A stretch of 7,313 nt of DNA. It comes from Acidobacteriota bacterium (GTDB taxonomy: Bacteria; Acidobacteriota; Terriglobia; Bryobacterales; JACQDG01). A program made the position numbers and the translations under genes. The DNA lies in NCBI GenBank assembly GCA_016201185.1, contig JACQDG010000185.1, positions 1 through 7,313 of the forward strand, written 5' to 3'. This document shows, in pieces, positions 1 through 6,940 of this stretch (positions are counted from its first letter, which is position 1; every line of letters begins with the position of its first letter). Under the pieces are notes generated by a model. That model was given only the letters and a program-made list of their open reading frames with translations. It had not been told where the DNA came from and ran no database searches.

Positions 1-3000
1 AACTGGAACACGCGGGGGCGAGAGAGGGTTTGGGAGTATTGTCCGAACTTGGCCTGGTCAGCGGCGTCCAGGCCCGCGCTGTTGATGTCAAAGCGGACCG
101 TGTTGGTGACGTTGAAGGCTTCGGCTCGGAACTGCAAAGTGTGGGGCTGGTCCTTGAGCTTGAACAACTGGAACCGCTTGCCGATGCCAAGGTCGATGCC
201 GAAGTAGCCATCGCCGCGGATTCCGTTGCGCTGGCCGGTTTCGCCCGCCGCGGTGAAGCTGTAAGCATTGAACGCGGCCTGCGGATTGGCGAAAATGTTG
301 GGGCCGCCTGGGGTGCCCGGCAGCGCGGAGGGAGCATTCTTGGTCTGATGCGGCGGCGGCACGATGCCGGTTTGCGTCGCCCAGCTCTCCAACTCCCAGT
401 TGGTGGCCAAGCCGGCGCCGTCGTTGACGCCAGCCGGAAAACCGCTGGTGTTGCGGAAGACCCCACTGATCTGCCAGCCTCCCAGGATCCCCTCGACCAG
501 GCGGTTCGCGTTGGTCAGAAACTTTTTGCCGCGGCCGAAAGGAAGCTCGACTACCGCCAAGGCGCTGAAGATGTGTGTCGTGTCGTAGTCCGACACGGCC
601 TTATTCTGTCCCGGGAACCAGGCGTTGCGGATACTGCCGTTTACGATTGACCCATCCGTTTCACGCTCAGAGGCCAGGTCGGTGCTCTTCGACCAGGTAT
701 AGTTAAGGTCGAACTGGTAACCCTGGCTGAAGCGCTTGCGGACGGTCCACTGCATGGCGTGGTAGTTGCCATGGCCGCGGGAGCGCAGGGAGTACAGGGA
801 GGAGTACTGGCTGTTGAAGATGGCGAACGGGCCGAAGATGCTGCACGGACTGCAAGGGTCCACATCGATACCGTACAGGGCGGTGGTGAAGTCGCCACCC
901 GTAGCCAGATACTGGCTGTAGATGCCCTGTGTGGCCGTGAGTCCGCCCCCGGCTGCGGCCGGCCAGAGGTTCTCCCAGAACGGGATCGGAGCGACGTTCT
1001 CGACCGGTGTGTTGGCGAAGGTATATAGGCTGAGCAACCTGGCAGCATCGAAGTACGTCATGCCGGATTTGGGATCCTTCAGGTTCGTCGGCATGGCAAT
1101 GTCATCCCCTATCAGCGAACGGCGGGACTGGCGCCCGACATAGGAGCCCTGCACGAAGAACCCGCCCTTGAACTCGCGCCCGATGCTGAAGTTCATATTC
1201 ATGGTGTAGGGCGCTTTCAGCGTGTCGTCAATGCCATTGGTGATGGCCTGAACGTCGGGATAGGTCTGCGGGAAACCGCCTTTAGGCGCCGCCGGCAGCG
1301 CATCCAAAGGAACGTTGAAAAAGCCGGTGAACCGCGGCACGGTCAGCGCGGAAGCGTTGGCGGGGTTGTTGATGCTGGTGGAGAATCCCAGCGCTGTCGA
1401 ATCGTAATCGCGGATCAGGCCCTGGCCGAAGAGGTCGTAGAACATGCCCCAGCCGGCGCGGATCGAGGTCTTTCCCGGCCCGCCGAACAGGAACCTGGAC
1501 AGGCGTCCGTCGCCCTGAGGAGAGAAAGCAATGGCCAGGCGGGGGGCGAAGTCCTTCTTATGGTAGGGATACAGATCCCGGCCGCCCGCCTTGCTGGCTA
1601 GATCAAAGCTGATTTTGGGGGCCAGCGACTGCGGCTTGCCCTGCTCGGCCAGCGCGCCGCGCAGATTGAACCAATCGCCCAGCGGCATGGAGGGGCTGGT
1701 CTGGAATCCGTTAGCCTCGTACACCGGGGGATTCAGCGAGTAGCGCAACCCGGCCGTAATGGTGAGGCCGCGCGTTACCTTCCAAGTGTCCTGCACGTAC
1801 ATCTCGTACTCCTGGGCGGCGAAATTGCGCTTAACCAAGGCGCCTTCAGGCAGAGTGTTGCCTTCCAGATCGTAGTTCGCCCGGCGGTTAAGCAGCGGCA
1901 GCAGCCCGAGTATGTTGGAGAATTGCAACTTGTACGCATTGGCGTTCGCGGCATCCGGCACCAGGAACTGGCCTCCGGTCCCCTGCAACCAGAAGGCGTT
2001 ACCGTATGCCCGGCTGAAGGAGTTTCGGTTAGTGGCGCGGCGATTCGAGATCAAGCGCACCACGCCTCCAAAGGAGATGGCGTGCGCCCCTTTAGTCCAG
2101 GCCACGTCCTCGGTGAGGTTGCGCACCGGAATGATGCGCACCAACCCCCGTGTTTGGGGATACAGACCGTCCATAGCCCGGAAATAGGAGACCGGCACAT
2201 TCTGAACGCCGGTGCTCTCCACCCCTTGGCGGGTATAACCGTAACGGAAGGTGCTCACGAGCGTAGGCAGAACCACGGCGGTATAGCCGATCGCGTAGCC
2301 TTTGCTGTTCTCCAAAAATACGCTCGAAGCAGGCTGGCCGGGAAACTGCGGAATGCCGTTCTGATAGTTATCGTTCTGCAGATTGCCGCGCCAAAAAATC
2401 GTGTGCTTGGACGAGCTGTCGAGCGCATAATCGAACTTGGCGATGTAGGTGTTGAATCGCAGGGGCGTGCTGGCGTTAAAACGGAACCCAGCGGTGTTGA
2501 GGCCATCCCCCACCGTGTTGTCATTGGGGAGCGGGTATTGCTGGAAGTAGTCGAGAGCGGCCTGGCTCGGACCGATGTGCAGGGGGTCGACCTCCTTGAT
2601 CTGGTCAGGCGTCAGGACGCCGATGCTGCCGTCCTTCCGGGCGTAGTTGAACAGGCCCTGGCGGAAGTTGTCGGTCGGGACAGTTCTTAGAGCGCTGCCG
2701 GCGCTGCGGTCGCGTCGCCCTTCATAGTTGACCACCCCGTCGAGCGTCACGTTGGCCTGGTCGGACTTGCCGCCGTTGACTGAGCCGCTGCGGTAGTCGT
2801 TCAACCCACCAGGATCCGGCTCTCCCAGATAGACCACGCCCGGCTGCAGCGACAGTATTCCAACCACATTGCGCGCCTCGAACGGCAACTGCGTGATCAC
2901 TCTTCCGGCGACCGCGTTACCGAGCGAGGCGTCGCTGGAGTTCACTTGGACGGCTTCGGCGGTAACGGATATCGCCTCGGTTACGGCGCCCACTTCGAGG

Positions 3001-3311
3001 CTCACGTTGACCGTGGCCGGGGTGTTCACCAGCAGCGCCAGGTCGCTGACGGTTTTCGTGGAAAAGCCCTGCCCCCGGACCGTCATCTTGTAATTGCCGG
3101 GAGGAAGTTGCGGAAAGTTGTAGTGGCCCGTGGGGTCGGACGTGGTGGTCCGCTTGGCCAGAGTGGCCACGTTTTCCAGTTCCACGGTGGCGCCGGGAAC
3201 TACCGCGCCAGTAGCGTCGGTGATCAGACCATTCAATGAGGTCAGAGACTGAGCGCAAAGCGCCGCCGCAAACAGGCACACGACTGCCGTCAAACCTATC
3301 CAAATCTTCAT
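1..3311 (-). CDS. Oar-like TonB-dependent receptor with carboxypeptidase-regulatory-like N-terminal domain (3' end beyond window; apparent internal deletion)
   Basis: One frame stays open without a stop from the ATG at 3311 to the left edge, giving 1103 complete codons. Residues 1-20 (MKIWIGLTAVVCLFAAALCA) form a signal peptide with probable cleavage after Ala20. Residues about 24-105 resemble a CarboxypepD_reg beta-sandwich (DATGAVVPGATV, then GHYNFPQLPPGNY). A plug-like segment follows (QLPFEARN, then NVTLDGV ending near 193), then a long outer-membrane beta-barrel with aromatic strands such as YHAMQWTVRKRF, FDLNYTWSKSTD and FRAEAFNVTNTVRFD. The ending LSRPRVFQ suggests that only a few residues are lost. 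Such proteins sit in the outer membrane and import large substrates using TonB energy; the substrate here cannot be read. At residues 191-201 (DGVVNYEGRRD) the usual second half of the plug and the first barrel strands seem absent. The start is fixed by GGGAGGTG six bases upstream plus the signal peptide. Family call is firm; function is uncertain. Confidence 0.93.
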   Translation of the reverse strand, partial: MKIWIGLTAVVCLFAAALCAQSLTSLNGLITDATGAVVPGATVELENVATLAKRTTTSDPTGHYNFPQLPPGNYKMTVRGQGFSTKTVSDLALLVNTPATVNVSLEVGAVTEAISVTAEAVQVNSSDASLGNAVAGRVITQLPFEARNVVGILSLQPGVVYLGEPDPGGLNDYRSGSVNGGKSDQANVTLDGVVNYEGRRDRSAGSALRTVPTDNFRQGLFNYARKDGSIGVLTPDQIKEVDPLHIGPSQAALDYFQQYPLPNDNTVGDGLNTAGFRFNASTPLRFNTYIAKFDYALDSSSKHTIFWRGNLQNDNYQNGIPQFPGQPASSVFLENSKGYAIGYTAVVLPTLVSTFRYGYTRQGVESTGVQNVPVSYFRAMDGLYPQTRGLVRIIPVRNLTEDVAWTKGAHAISFGGVVRLISNRRATNRNSFSRAYGNAFWLQGTGGQFLVPDAANANAYKLQFSNILGLLPLLNRRANYDLEGNTLPEGALVKRNFAAQEYEMYVQDTWKVTRGLTITAGLRYSLNPPVYEANGFQTSPSMPLGDWFNLRGALAEQGKPQSLAPKISFDLASKAGGRDLYPYHKKDFAPRLAIAFSPQGDGRLSRFLFGGPGKTSIRAGWGMFYDLFGQGLIRDYDSTALGFSTSINNPANASALTVPRFTGFFNVPLDALPAAPKGGFPQTYPDVQAITNGIDDTLKAPYTMNMNFSIGREFKGGFFVQGSYVGRQSRRSLIGDDIAMPTNLKDPKSGMTYFDAARLLSLYTFANTPVENVAPIPFWENLWPAAAGGGLTATQGIYSQYLATGGDFTTALYGIDVDPCSPCSIFGPFAIFNSQYSSLYSLRSRGHGNYHAMQWTVRKRFSQGYQFDLNYTWSKSTDLASERETDGSIVNGSIRNAWFPGQNKAVSDYDTTHIFSALAVVELPFGRGKKFLTNANRLVEGILGGWQISGVFRNTSGFPAGVNDGAGLATNWELESWATQTGIVPPPHQTKNAPSALPGTPGGPNIFANPQAAFNAYSFTAAGETGQRNGIRGDGYFGIDLGIGKRFQLFKLKDQPHTLQFRAEAFNVTNTVRFDINSAGLDAADQAKFGQYSQTLSRPRVFQ

Positions 3312-3317
3312 GTTAAT

Positions 3318-3325
3318 CACCTCCC
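3318..3325 (-). promoter_or_regulatory. Strong ribosome binding site of the receptor gene
   Basis: On the minus strand GGGAGGTGATTAAC precedes the ATG at 3311. GGAGGTGAT is complementary to the 3' end of 16S rRNA (anti-SD AUCACCUCC), and the spacing is near optimal. This fixes the start of the TonB-dependent receptor and suggests high translation when the site is accessible. Confidence 0.85.
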
Positions 3326-3357
3326 AAAAGAGGATACCCCCAGGATTTCCCTTTTGG
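3324..3357 (-). promoter_or_regulatory. Leader hairpin overlapping the receptor Shine-Dalgarno
   Basis: In the predicted receptor mRNA, CCAAAAG (3357-3351) can pair with CUUUUGG (3330-3324), with a 20-nt loop between. The 3' arm includes the first two G residues of the GGGAGG ribosome site. The stem is only 7 bp and mostly A-U, so any effect on translation is inferred. No known riboswitch was recognised. Confidence 0.3.
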
Positions 3358-3375
3358 CATCCTGAATGCAGCAGC

Positions 3376-3404
3376 AGTATACACCCGACGGCCTCCGTTG
3401 CGAG
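3376..3404 (-). promoter_or_regulatory. Candidate sigma-70 promoter of the receptor gene
   Basis: The minus strand has TATACT (3381-3376), 5 of 6 to the -10 consensus. A weak -35 CTCGCA (3404-3399) lies 17 bp upstream. Transcription would start near 3369, giving a leader of about 58 nt that contains the hairpin and ribosome site. The weak -35 suggests a possible activator or another sigma factor; this is inference. Confidence 0.4.
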
Positions 3405-3439
3405 CACGTTTTTGTATTGCATCGTGTAAAATTGGGGGC

Positions 3440-3473
3440 GTCGGGGGAAAGGGGCTAGCCCCTTTCCCCCGAC
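3440..3473 (-). terminator. Perfect 34-bp palindrome, probable terminator of the molybdopterin-binding-protein gene
   Basis: The arms GTCGGGGGAAAGGGGCT and AGCCCCTTTCCCCCGAC are exact reverse complements centred between 3456 and 3457. In RNA this gives a GC-rich stem of about 15 bp with a tetraloop. It begins 9 bp after the stop of the upstream minus-strand gene (3483) and lies before the receptor promoter. Read on the minus strand it is followed by CGCCCCCAATTTTAC, so the T-tract is short and displaced by about 9 bases. It may therefore be a weak intrinsic terminator, an mRNA 3'-end stabiliser, or a copy of a dispersed palindromic repeat. The palindrome itself is certain; its role is inferred. 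Confidence 0.65.
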
Positions 3474-3482
3474 CTTCCATGC

Positions 3483-4454
3483 CTACTGCAGCAAGCCGCC
3501 GTGACCCAGGCTGGCCACTTCGGCAGCCGTCACGCGGTAACGGGCGAGTAAAGGCGGGAGGAGCAGATCAACGACGTTGGATTTGGGTGAGCGGAAACAA
3601 CCTGGAGCGGAAAGGACGGCGACGTCGCCCGCATAGGCCAGCAACAGCAGGTTGCCGGGTTCCACCGGCGCCAGGAAGCGCTCGATCTTGCAGCCGATGC
3701 GCTCCATGGCCCTGCCCACCGCGTCCGACGGCCCGGCCGGGGCAGTGGTGGAAGCGATTAAAACGATGGTGGGTTTATGGCGTAGCAAGTGCTCCAGGGC
3801 TCGTGCCAGCGCTCCCTCTTCTTCGGGAGCCGTCAGTACGAACGTGACCCCTGTTCCGTCCCGGTCCAGGCGCGTCCGCATGATGCCTTCGAAGAGCTGC
3901 CGAGCCCTTTCACCCTGCAGCGGATCGCAGTACAGCACTGCCACCACGGGATGGCGGATGGGTCGCCCCTGCAGCAACGGGCCCCGCTCCCGCAGGAAGC
4001 TGCGCATGGCCTCCATTTCCTGCTGCGGCACGGCAAACGGTGTCGTCTTCACGGTGGCCACCCTCTGCCATGCCGCAGCAAAGGCAAAGTTCGGGCTGGT
4101 GGCCACGGCCAGACAACCCGTCTGGTTGACCTGCCGGAGCAACATATCGTCTACCAGAACGCAACAGTTCTCGGTAGTCACCAGGTTGGCACGCCCACCG
4201 GCGACCAACCGAATTTCCAGACTCCCACACCCTACCTCCCCCGCAATGACGCTGGCAGCGTAGTCCTCACCGACCTCGCCCAGCTCGAGCTCCGCCACCC
4301 AGATGCGATCCAGACCCTCGGCGTCCAACACGCGGACGTCCTCCTCACTCAACAGGTGGCCCTTGGCCATAAGCTTTTTGCCAGAAGATCGAAAAATCGG
4401 ATGATACAGGAGTCGGCCTGCGGATTCTCTAACATCCACAGCCTCCATTTTCAC
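3483..4454 (-). CDS. Molybdopterin-binding protein, MoeA/MogA-like (molybdenum cofactor related)
   Basis: This encodes a 323-residue soluble protein. Residues about 1-60 (kKLMAKGHLLSEEDVRVLDAEG, then IWVAELELGEVGEDYAA) match the N-terminal part of MoeA-like molybdopterin-binding proteins. A middle part has EVGCGSLEIRL (73-83) and GGRANLVTTENCCVLVDD (86-103). Residues about 168-308 resemble a MogA/MoaB fold, with HPVVAVLYCDPL (168-179), IASTTAPAGPSDAVGRAMERIG (233-254) and VEPGNLLLL...LSAPGCFRSPKSNVVD (264-296). The family is thought to act in molybdenum cofactor handling, often near molybdenum hydroxylase genes, but the reaction is unknown. The usual TGGTG and LPGNP motifs are replaced here by ASTTAP and APGCFRSP, so it may bind rather than catalyse. 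I chose the GTG at 4454: GGGAGGT lies six bases upstream, while the ATG two codons later is too far from it. The reading frame stays open to an ATG at 4505, but that extension is basic and unlike the family. No molybdoenzyme gene is in view. Confidence 0.82.
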   Translation of the reverse strand: MKMEAVDVRESAGRLLYHPIFRSSGKKLMAKGHLLSEEDVRVLDAEGLDRIWVAELELGEVGEDYAASVIAGEVGCGSLEIRLVAGGRANLVTTENCCVLVDDMLLRQVNQTGCLAVATSPNFAFAAAWQRVATVKTTPFAVPQQEMEAMRSFLRERGPLLQGRPIRHPVVAVLYCDPLQGERARQLFEGIMRTRLDRDGTGVTFVLTAPEEEGALARALEHLLRHKPTIVLIASTTAPAGPSDAVGRAMERIGCKIERFLAPVEPGNLLLLAYAGDVAVLSAPGCFRSPKSNVVDLLLPPLLARYRVTAAEVASLGHGGLLQ

Positions 4455-4460
4455 AATGCA

Positions 4461-4467
4461 CCTCCCT
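4461..4467 (-). promoter_or_regulatory. Ribosome binding site that selects the GTG start
   Basis: The minus strand reads AGGGAGG, then TGCATT, then GTG. The six-base spacing to the GTG at 4454 is ideal. The in-frame ATG at 4448 would be 12 bases away, and the ATG at 4505 has no such site. This supports GTG as the true start of the molybdopterin-binding-protein gene. Confidence 0.7.
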
Positions 4468-4509
4468 GGGATCCTTCTTCGGGACTCCCTTTTCCTAACT
4501 AGCACCAGG

Positions 4510-4538
4510 ATTATACATATTTTAAGCAGCTTTGCACA
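4510..4538 (-). promoter_or_regulatory. Promoter of the molybdopterin-binding-protein gene, with AT-rich UP-like region
   Basis: A perfect -10 TATAAT lies at 4515-4510 on the minus strand, with a weak -35 TGTGCA (4538-4533) 17 bp upstream. Immediately upstream, 4540-4580 is a markedly AT-rich tract containing eight T in a row on the plus strand (4555-4562), which resembles an UP element. The predicted start near 4503 gives a leader of about 49 nt. No hairpin plus T-run follows the argA stop, so some read-through from the arginine operon is possible. Confidence 0.55.
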
Positions 4539-4593
4539 GTAATATTGATAATTATTTTTTTTGTTTTGATATTATGCTGAAATTGAGGTGCCT

Positions 4594-5163
4594 TCAGGCG
4601 CGGCCAGCAAGGGGGGCGCTCGGCAGAATAGGGAAGAGCGGCCGGGAATCGGGCCGGGGCTTGAGCCAGCGGGCCACAGCACTTTCGTCACAGCACTCGT
4701 GTTTGGGGCAGCGCAGGCAGTCCTTCCACACCTTCCAGGGGAGCAGCTGACGGCTGACCGGGGAAAAACCGAGTTTGGCAAAAAACTCGGTGGAATAAGT
4801 CAGCGCAAAGACCATTTCAGCGCCGCGCCGGCGGGCTTCGTCGACAAGGGCTGCCGCGAGCCGGCGGCCCAGACCGGCCCCACGAAGCCCCGGCGAGACG
4901 GCCAGGGAGCGCAATTCGGCAACTTGTGGGGTATAAAACTCGAGAATACCGCAGGTTAGGAGCGTTTTGCGGTAGGAAATAACGCGAAAATCAGTGATGA
5001 TGGTCTGTATTTCCTGTTCCGTGCGTGGCAATAGAATCCCTTGATCGGCGTAGTGCTGGATTAGGCCCTGGAGGGCTCTGGAGTCCTGTAGCCGGGCTGG
5101 GCGGACCCGGGGTTGGGGTGGGAGGGCCGAAAGGGCCCGCGGGGAAAAGGTGGTGGGGGTCAT
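4594..5163 (-). CDS. argA: N-acetylglutamate synthase, short GNAT form (ArgA)
   Basis: The product is 189 residues. It transfers acetyl from acetyl-CoA to glutamate, the first step of arginine synthesis. VRPARLQDSRALQGLIQHYA (20-39) followed by GILLPRT (42-48) is the characteristic opening of stand-alone NAGS enzymes. AELRSLAV (82-89) and RGAGLG (94-99, Q/RxxGxG/A acetyl-CoA loop) are GNAT motif A. FALTYSTEFFAKLGF (119-133) and the tail WKDCLRCPKHECCDE (146-160) also match short NAGS. Long ArgA proteins carry an amino-acid-kinase domain, which is absent here. Residues about 164-189 form a proline-rich extension. The ATG overlaps the argB stop (ATGA) and has no clear Shine-Dalgarno, so translation is probably coupled to argB. 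The location after argC and argB strengthens the call over a generic acetyltransferase. Short NAGS of this type can be arginine-inhibited in other bacteria; whether it is here is not visible. Confidence 0.87.
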   Translation of the reverse strand: MTPTTFSPRALSALPPQPRVRPARLQDSRALQGLIQHYADQGILLPRTEQEIQTIITDFRVISYRKTLLTCGILEFYTPQVAELRSLAVSPGLRGAGLGRRLAAALVDEARRRGAEMVFALTYSTEFFAKLGFSPVSRQLLPWKVWKDCLRCPKHECCDESAVARWLKPRPDSRPLFPILPSAPLAGRA

Positions 5164-5948
5164 GGCGCCACCGGGGCGCCGGCTACCAAGGCGGTGCCTA
5201 CGGTCTGGCCGCCCAGCAGGTCCGGCAGGACGTTCGGTCGTGCGCCGGCGGCGATGCGCACCTCGGGCACCCCCTGACGCACGGCGCTGGCGCAGGCCTT
5301 CAATTTGGCCTCCATGCCGCGCGAGGCTACGCCAGTGTGGATTAACTCTTCCGCCCGGGCCGCGTCGAGCTCTGGGATCAAGCGCTTTTGCTCGTCCAGG
5401 ACGCCTTCCACGTCGGTCAGGAAGATGAGCCTGTCGGCCTGGAGGTGGACGGTGCAGGCGACAGCCATCTGGTCAGCGTTGACGTTGAAGAGCTCGCCCT
5501 GGGCTCCGGCGGCCAGGCAGGCCACAACGGGCACGTAGCCGTTGCCCGTCAGCAGGTCCAGGAGGGCTGGACGAACGCGCTCGATGCGGCCCACGGCTCC
5601 CAGCTCGGGTGAAAGCTGAACCGCCTCGACCAGGCCGTCATCGGCCCCGGTCAAGCCCACCGCCCGCCCACCGGCCTGCTGGATGGCGGTCACCAGTTCC
5701 ACATTCACTTCCCCCGCCAGCACCTTGACGACGGCGTCCAGGATTTCCGGCGTGGTCACCCGGAAGCCGTTTACGAAGCGGCTCTGGATCCCTTGTACCG
5801 CGAGGTACCGGCTCAGGCGCTTGCCGCCTCCGTGCACCACCACGACCCGATGCCCGCGCTCTGCCAGGCCCGCCAGTTGTTGCGCCAGCCGGCAGCGGGT
5901 CTCGCTCGAATCGAGCAGCGTTCCCCCCAGCTTTACCAGCAGCTTCAC
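5160..5948 (-). CDS. argB: Acetylglutamate kinase (ArgB)
   Basis: The product is 262 residues, a normal length. It phosphorylates N-acetylglutamate with ATP, the second step of arginine synthesis in the cytoplasm. Visible motifs of the amino-acid-kinase fold are KLGG (6-9, ATP-phosphate lysine), HGGGK (39-43), NGFRVTTPEILD (60-71, substrate arginine R63), NVNADQ (155-160, with N155 and D159) and GMEAK (211-215, K215). These line up with E. coli residues K8, R66, N158, D162 and K217. The protein starts directly at the first beta-strand (VKLLVKLGG). It therefore lacks the N-terminal helix that builds arginine-sensitive hexamers, and is predicted to be an E. coli-like dimer not inhibited by arginine. 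The GTG start at 5948 overlaps the argC stop by 4 bp, with GGAGG seven bases upstream. The open frame extends further upstream but only inside argC. Confidence 0.94.
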   Translation of the reverse strand: MKLLVKLGGTLLDSSETRCRLAQQLAGLAERGHRVVVVHGGGKRLSRYLAVQGIQSRFVNGFRVTTPEILDAVVKVLAGEVNVELVTAIQQAGGRAVGLTGADDGLVEAVQLSPELGAVGRIERVRPALLDLLTGNGYVPVVACLAAGAQGELFNVNADQMAVACTVHLQADRLIFLTDVEGVLDEQKRLIPELDAARAEELIHTGVASRGMEAKLKACASAVRQGVPEVRIAAGARPNVLPDLLGGQTVGTALVAGAPVAP

Positions 5949-6940
5949 TCCAGGCCCTCCGTCTCTTTCAACCCCAGCAGAAGGTTCATGTTCTGCACGG
6001 CCTGTCCGGCGGCGCCCTTCACCAGGTTGTCGAGGGTCGAAACCACCACCACGCGGCGGGTAGCCGGGTCGGCCTTCACCCCCAGGGCACAAAGGTTGGT
6101 GTGGGCGACCGAATGGAGGCTCGGCATGGCGCCGTTGCTGAAGAGCTGGACAAAAGGTTCCCGGGCGTAGCGCTCGCGATAAATCGCCTCAATCGAGGCG
6201 GCATCCAAGGGCCGGTTGGCGCGGAAGTAGATGGTCTCAAGAATGCCCCTGTAAACCGGGAGAAGCTGCGCTGTAAAGCTGAATTCGCTTTCCAGGAGAC
6301 CCGAGGTCAGCAACACCTCGGGGACGTGGCGATGGTCCAGCACCGAGTAGGCGGAGAAATTCTGAGCGACCTCACAGAAATGTGTCTTGGCCGTCGGCTT
6401 CTTGCCAGCCCCGCTCACTCCGGACTTGGCATCGCAAACCACGCCCGAGGTCCGGTCGATGATGCCGGCCTCAAGCAGCGGTTTCAGCGCCAGGTTGGCG
6501 GCCGTCGGATAGCACCCCGGGTTGGCCACTAGCCTCGCGTGGCTAATCTGGTTCCGGCAGAACTCCGGTAGCCCGTAAGCCGCTTCCGCCAACAAGTCGG
6601 GCCGTGTGTGCTCGGCCCCGTACCAACGGCGGTAGTTTTCCACCGTTTGCAGGCGGAAAGCCCCGCTGAGGTCGACTACTTTCATCCCGTGCCCCAGCGC
6701 CACCGGGGCCAACTCGATCGACAGCTCCGGTGGGGTGGCCAGAAACAGAAGGGAAAGCTTATGCTCAGCCAGGGCCTCCGGAGACCAGGAAAAGCGGGTC
6801 AAGGCGGGGCCGGACCTGTGCTCCGGGCTGCGGAGATCGATCAGGACCGGCTCGACATGGGGATGCCGTCGCAGAACCCGGACCAGTTCCGCCCCGCTGT
6901 ACCCGGTATGGCCGACAACACCAACCTTCCGTCTGGGCAT
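5945..6940 (-). CDS. argC: N-acetyl-gamma-glutamyl-phosphate reductase (ArgC)
   Basis: The product is 331 residues from the chosen start. It reduces N-acetylglutamyl phosphate with NADPH to N-acetylglutamate 5-semialdehyde, the third step of arginine synthesis. The Rossmann motif VGVVGHTGYSGAEL is at 6-19. FLATPPELS (66-74) and VVDLSGAFRL (88-97) follow, and the active-site cysteine is C143 in NPGCYPTA. KSGVSGAGKKPT and the conserved HRHVPE, which carries the catalytic histidine, complete the domain. The start at 6940 places the nucleotide motif at the family's usual position. In-frame ATGs at 6964 and 7039 would add residues not expected in ArgC, and the one at 6964 falls within or before the predicted transcription start. 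No good Shine-Dalgarno precedes any of them, so the start is the least certain point. It is the first gene of a tight argC-argB-argA unit. Confidence 0.94.
   Translation of the reverse strand: MPRRKVGVVGHTGYSGAELVRVLRRHPHVEPVLIDLRSPEHRSGPALTRFSWSPEALAEHKLSLLFLATPPELSIELAPVALGHGMKVVDLSGAFRLQTVENYRRWYGAEHTRPDLLAEAAYGLPEFCRNQISHARLVANPGCYPTAANLALKPLLEAGIIDRTSGVVCDAKSGVSGAGKKPTAKTHFCEVAQNFSAYSVLDHRHVPEVLLTSGLLESEFSFTAQLLPVYRGILETIYFRANRPLDAASIEAIYRERYAREPFVQLFSNGAMPSLHSVAHTNLCALGVKADPATRRVVVVSTLDNLVKGAAGQAVQNMNLLLGLKETEGLE

Noticed and set aside
30..2690. Several plus-strand open frames, notably 30-650 and 1923-2690
   Set aside because: They lie antisense to the continuous receptor frame, have no recognisable motifs, and arise from its codon bias in GC-rich DNA.
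2917..3303. Minus-strand frame of 128 codons at the receptor's 5' end
   Set aside because: It is a shifted frame inside the receptor, whose own frame has the signal peptide, ribosome site and domain motifs.
3789..4502. Plus-strand frame of 237 codons opposite the molybdopterin-binding-protein gene
   Set aside because: It is fully antisense to a gene with recognisable family motifs, and no motif of its own is visible.
5949..6092. Upstream extension of ArgB
   Set aside because: It falls wholly within argC in another frame; the GTG at 5948 has a ribosome site and matches the kinase's normal N-terminus.
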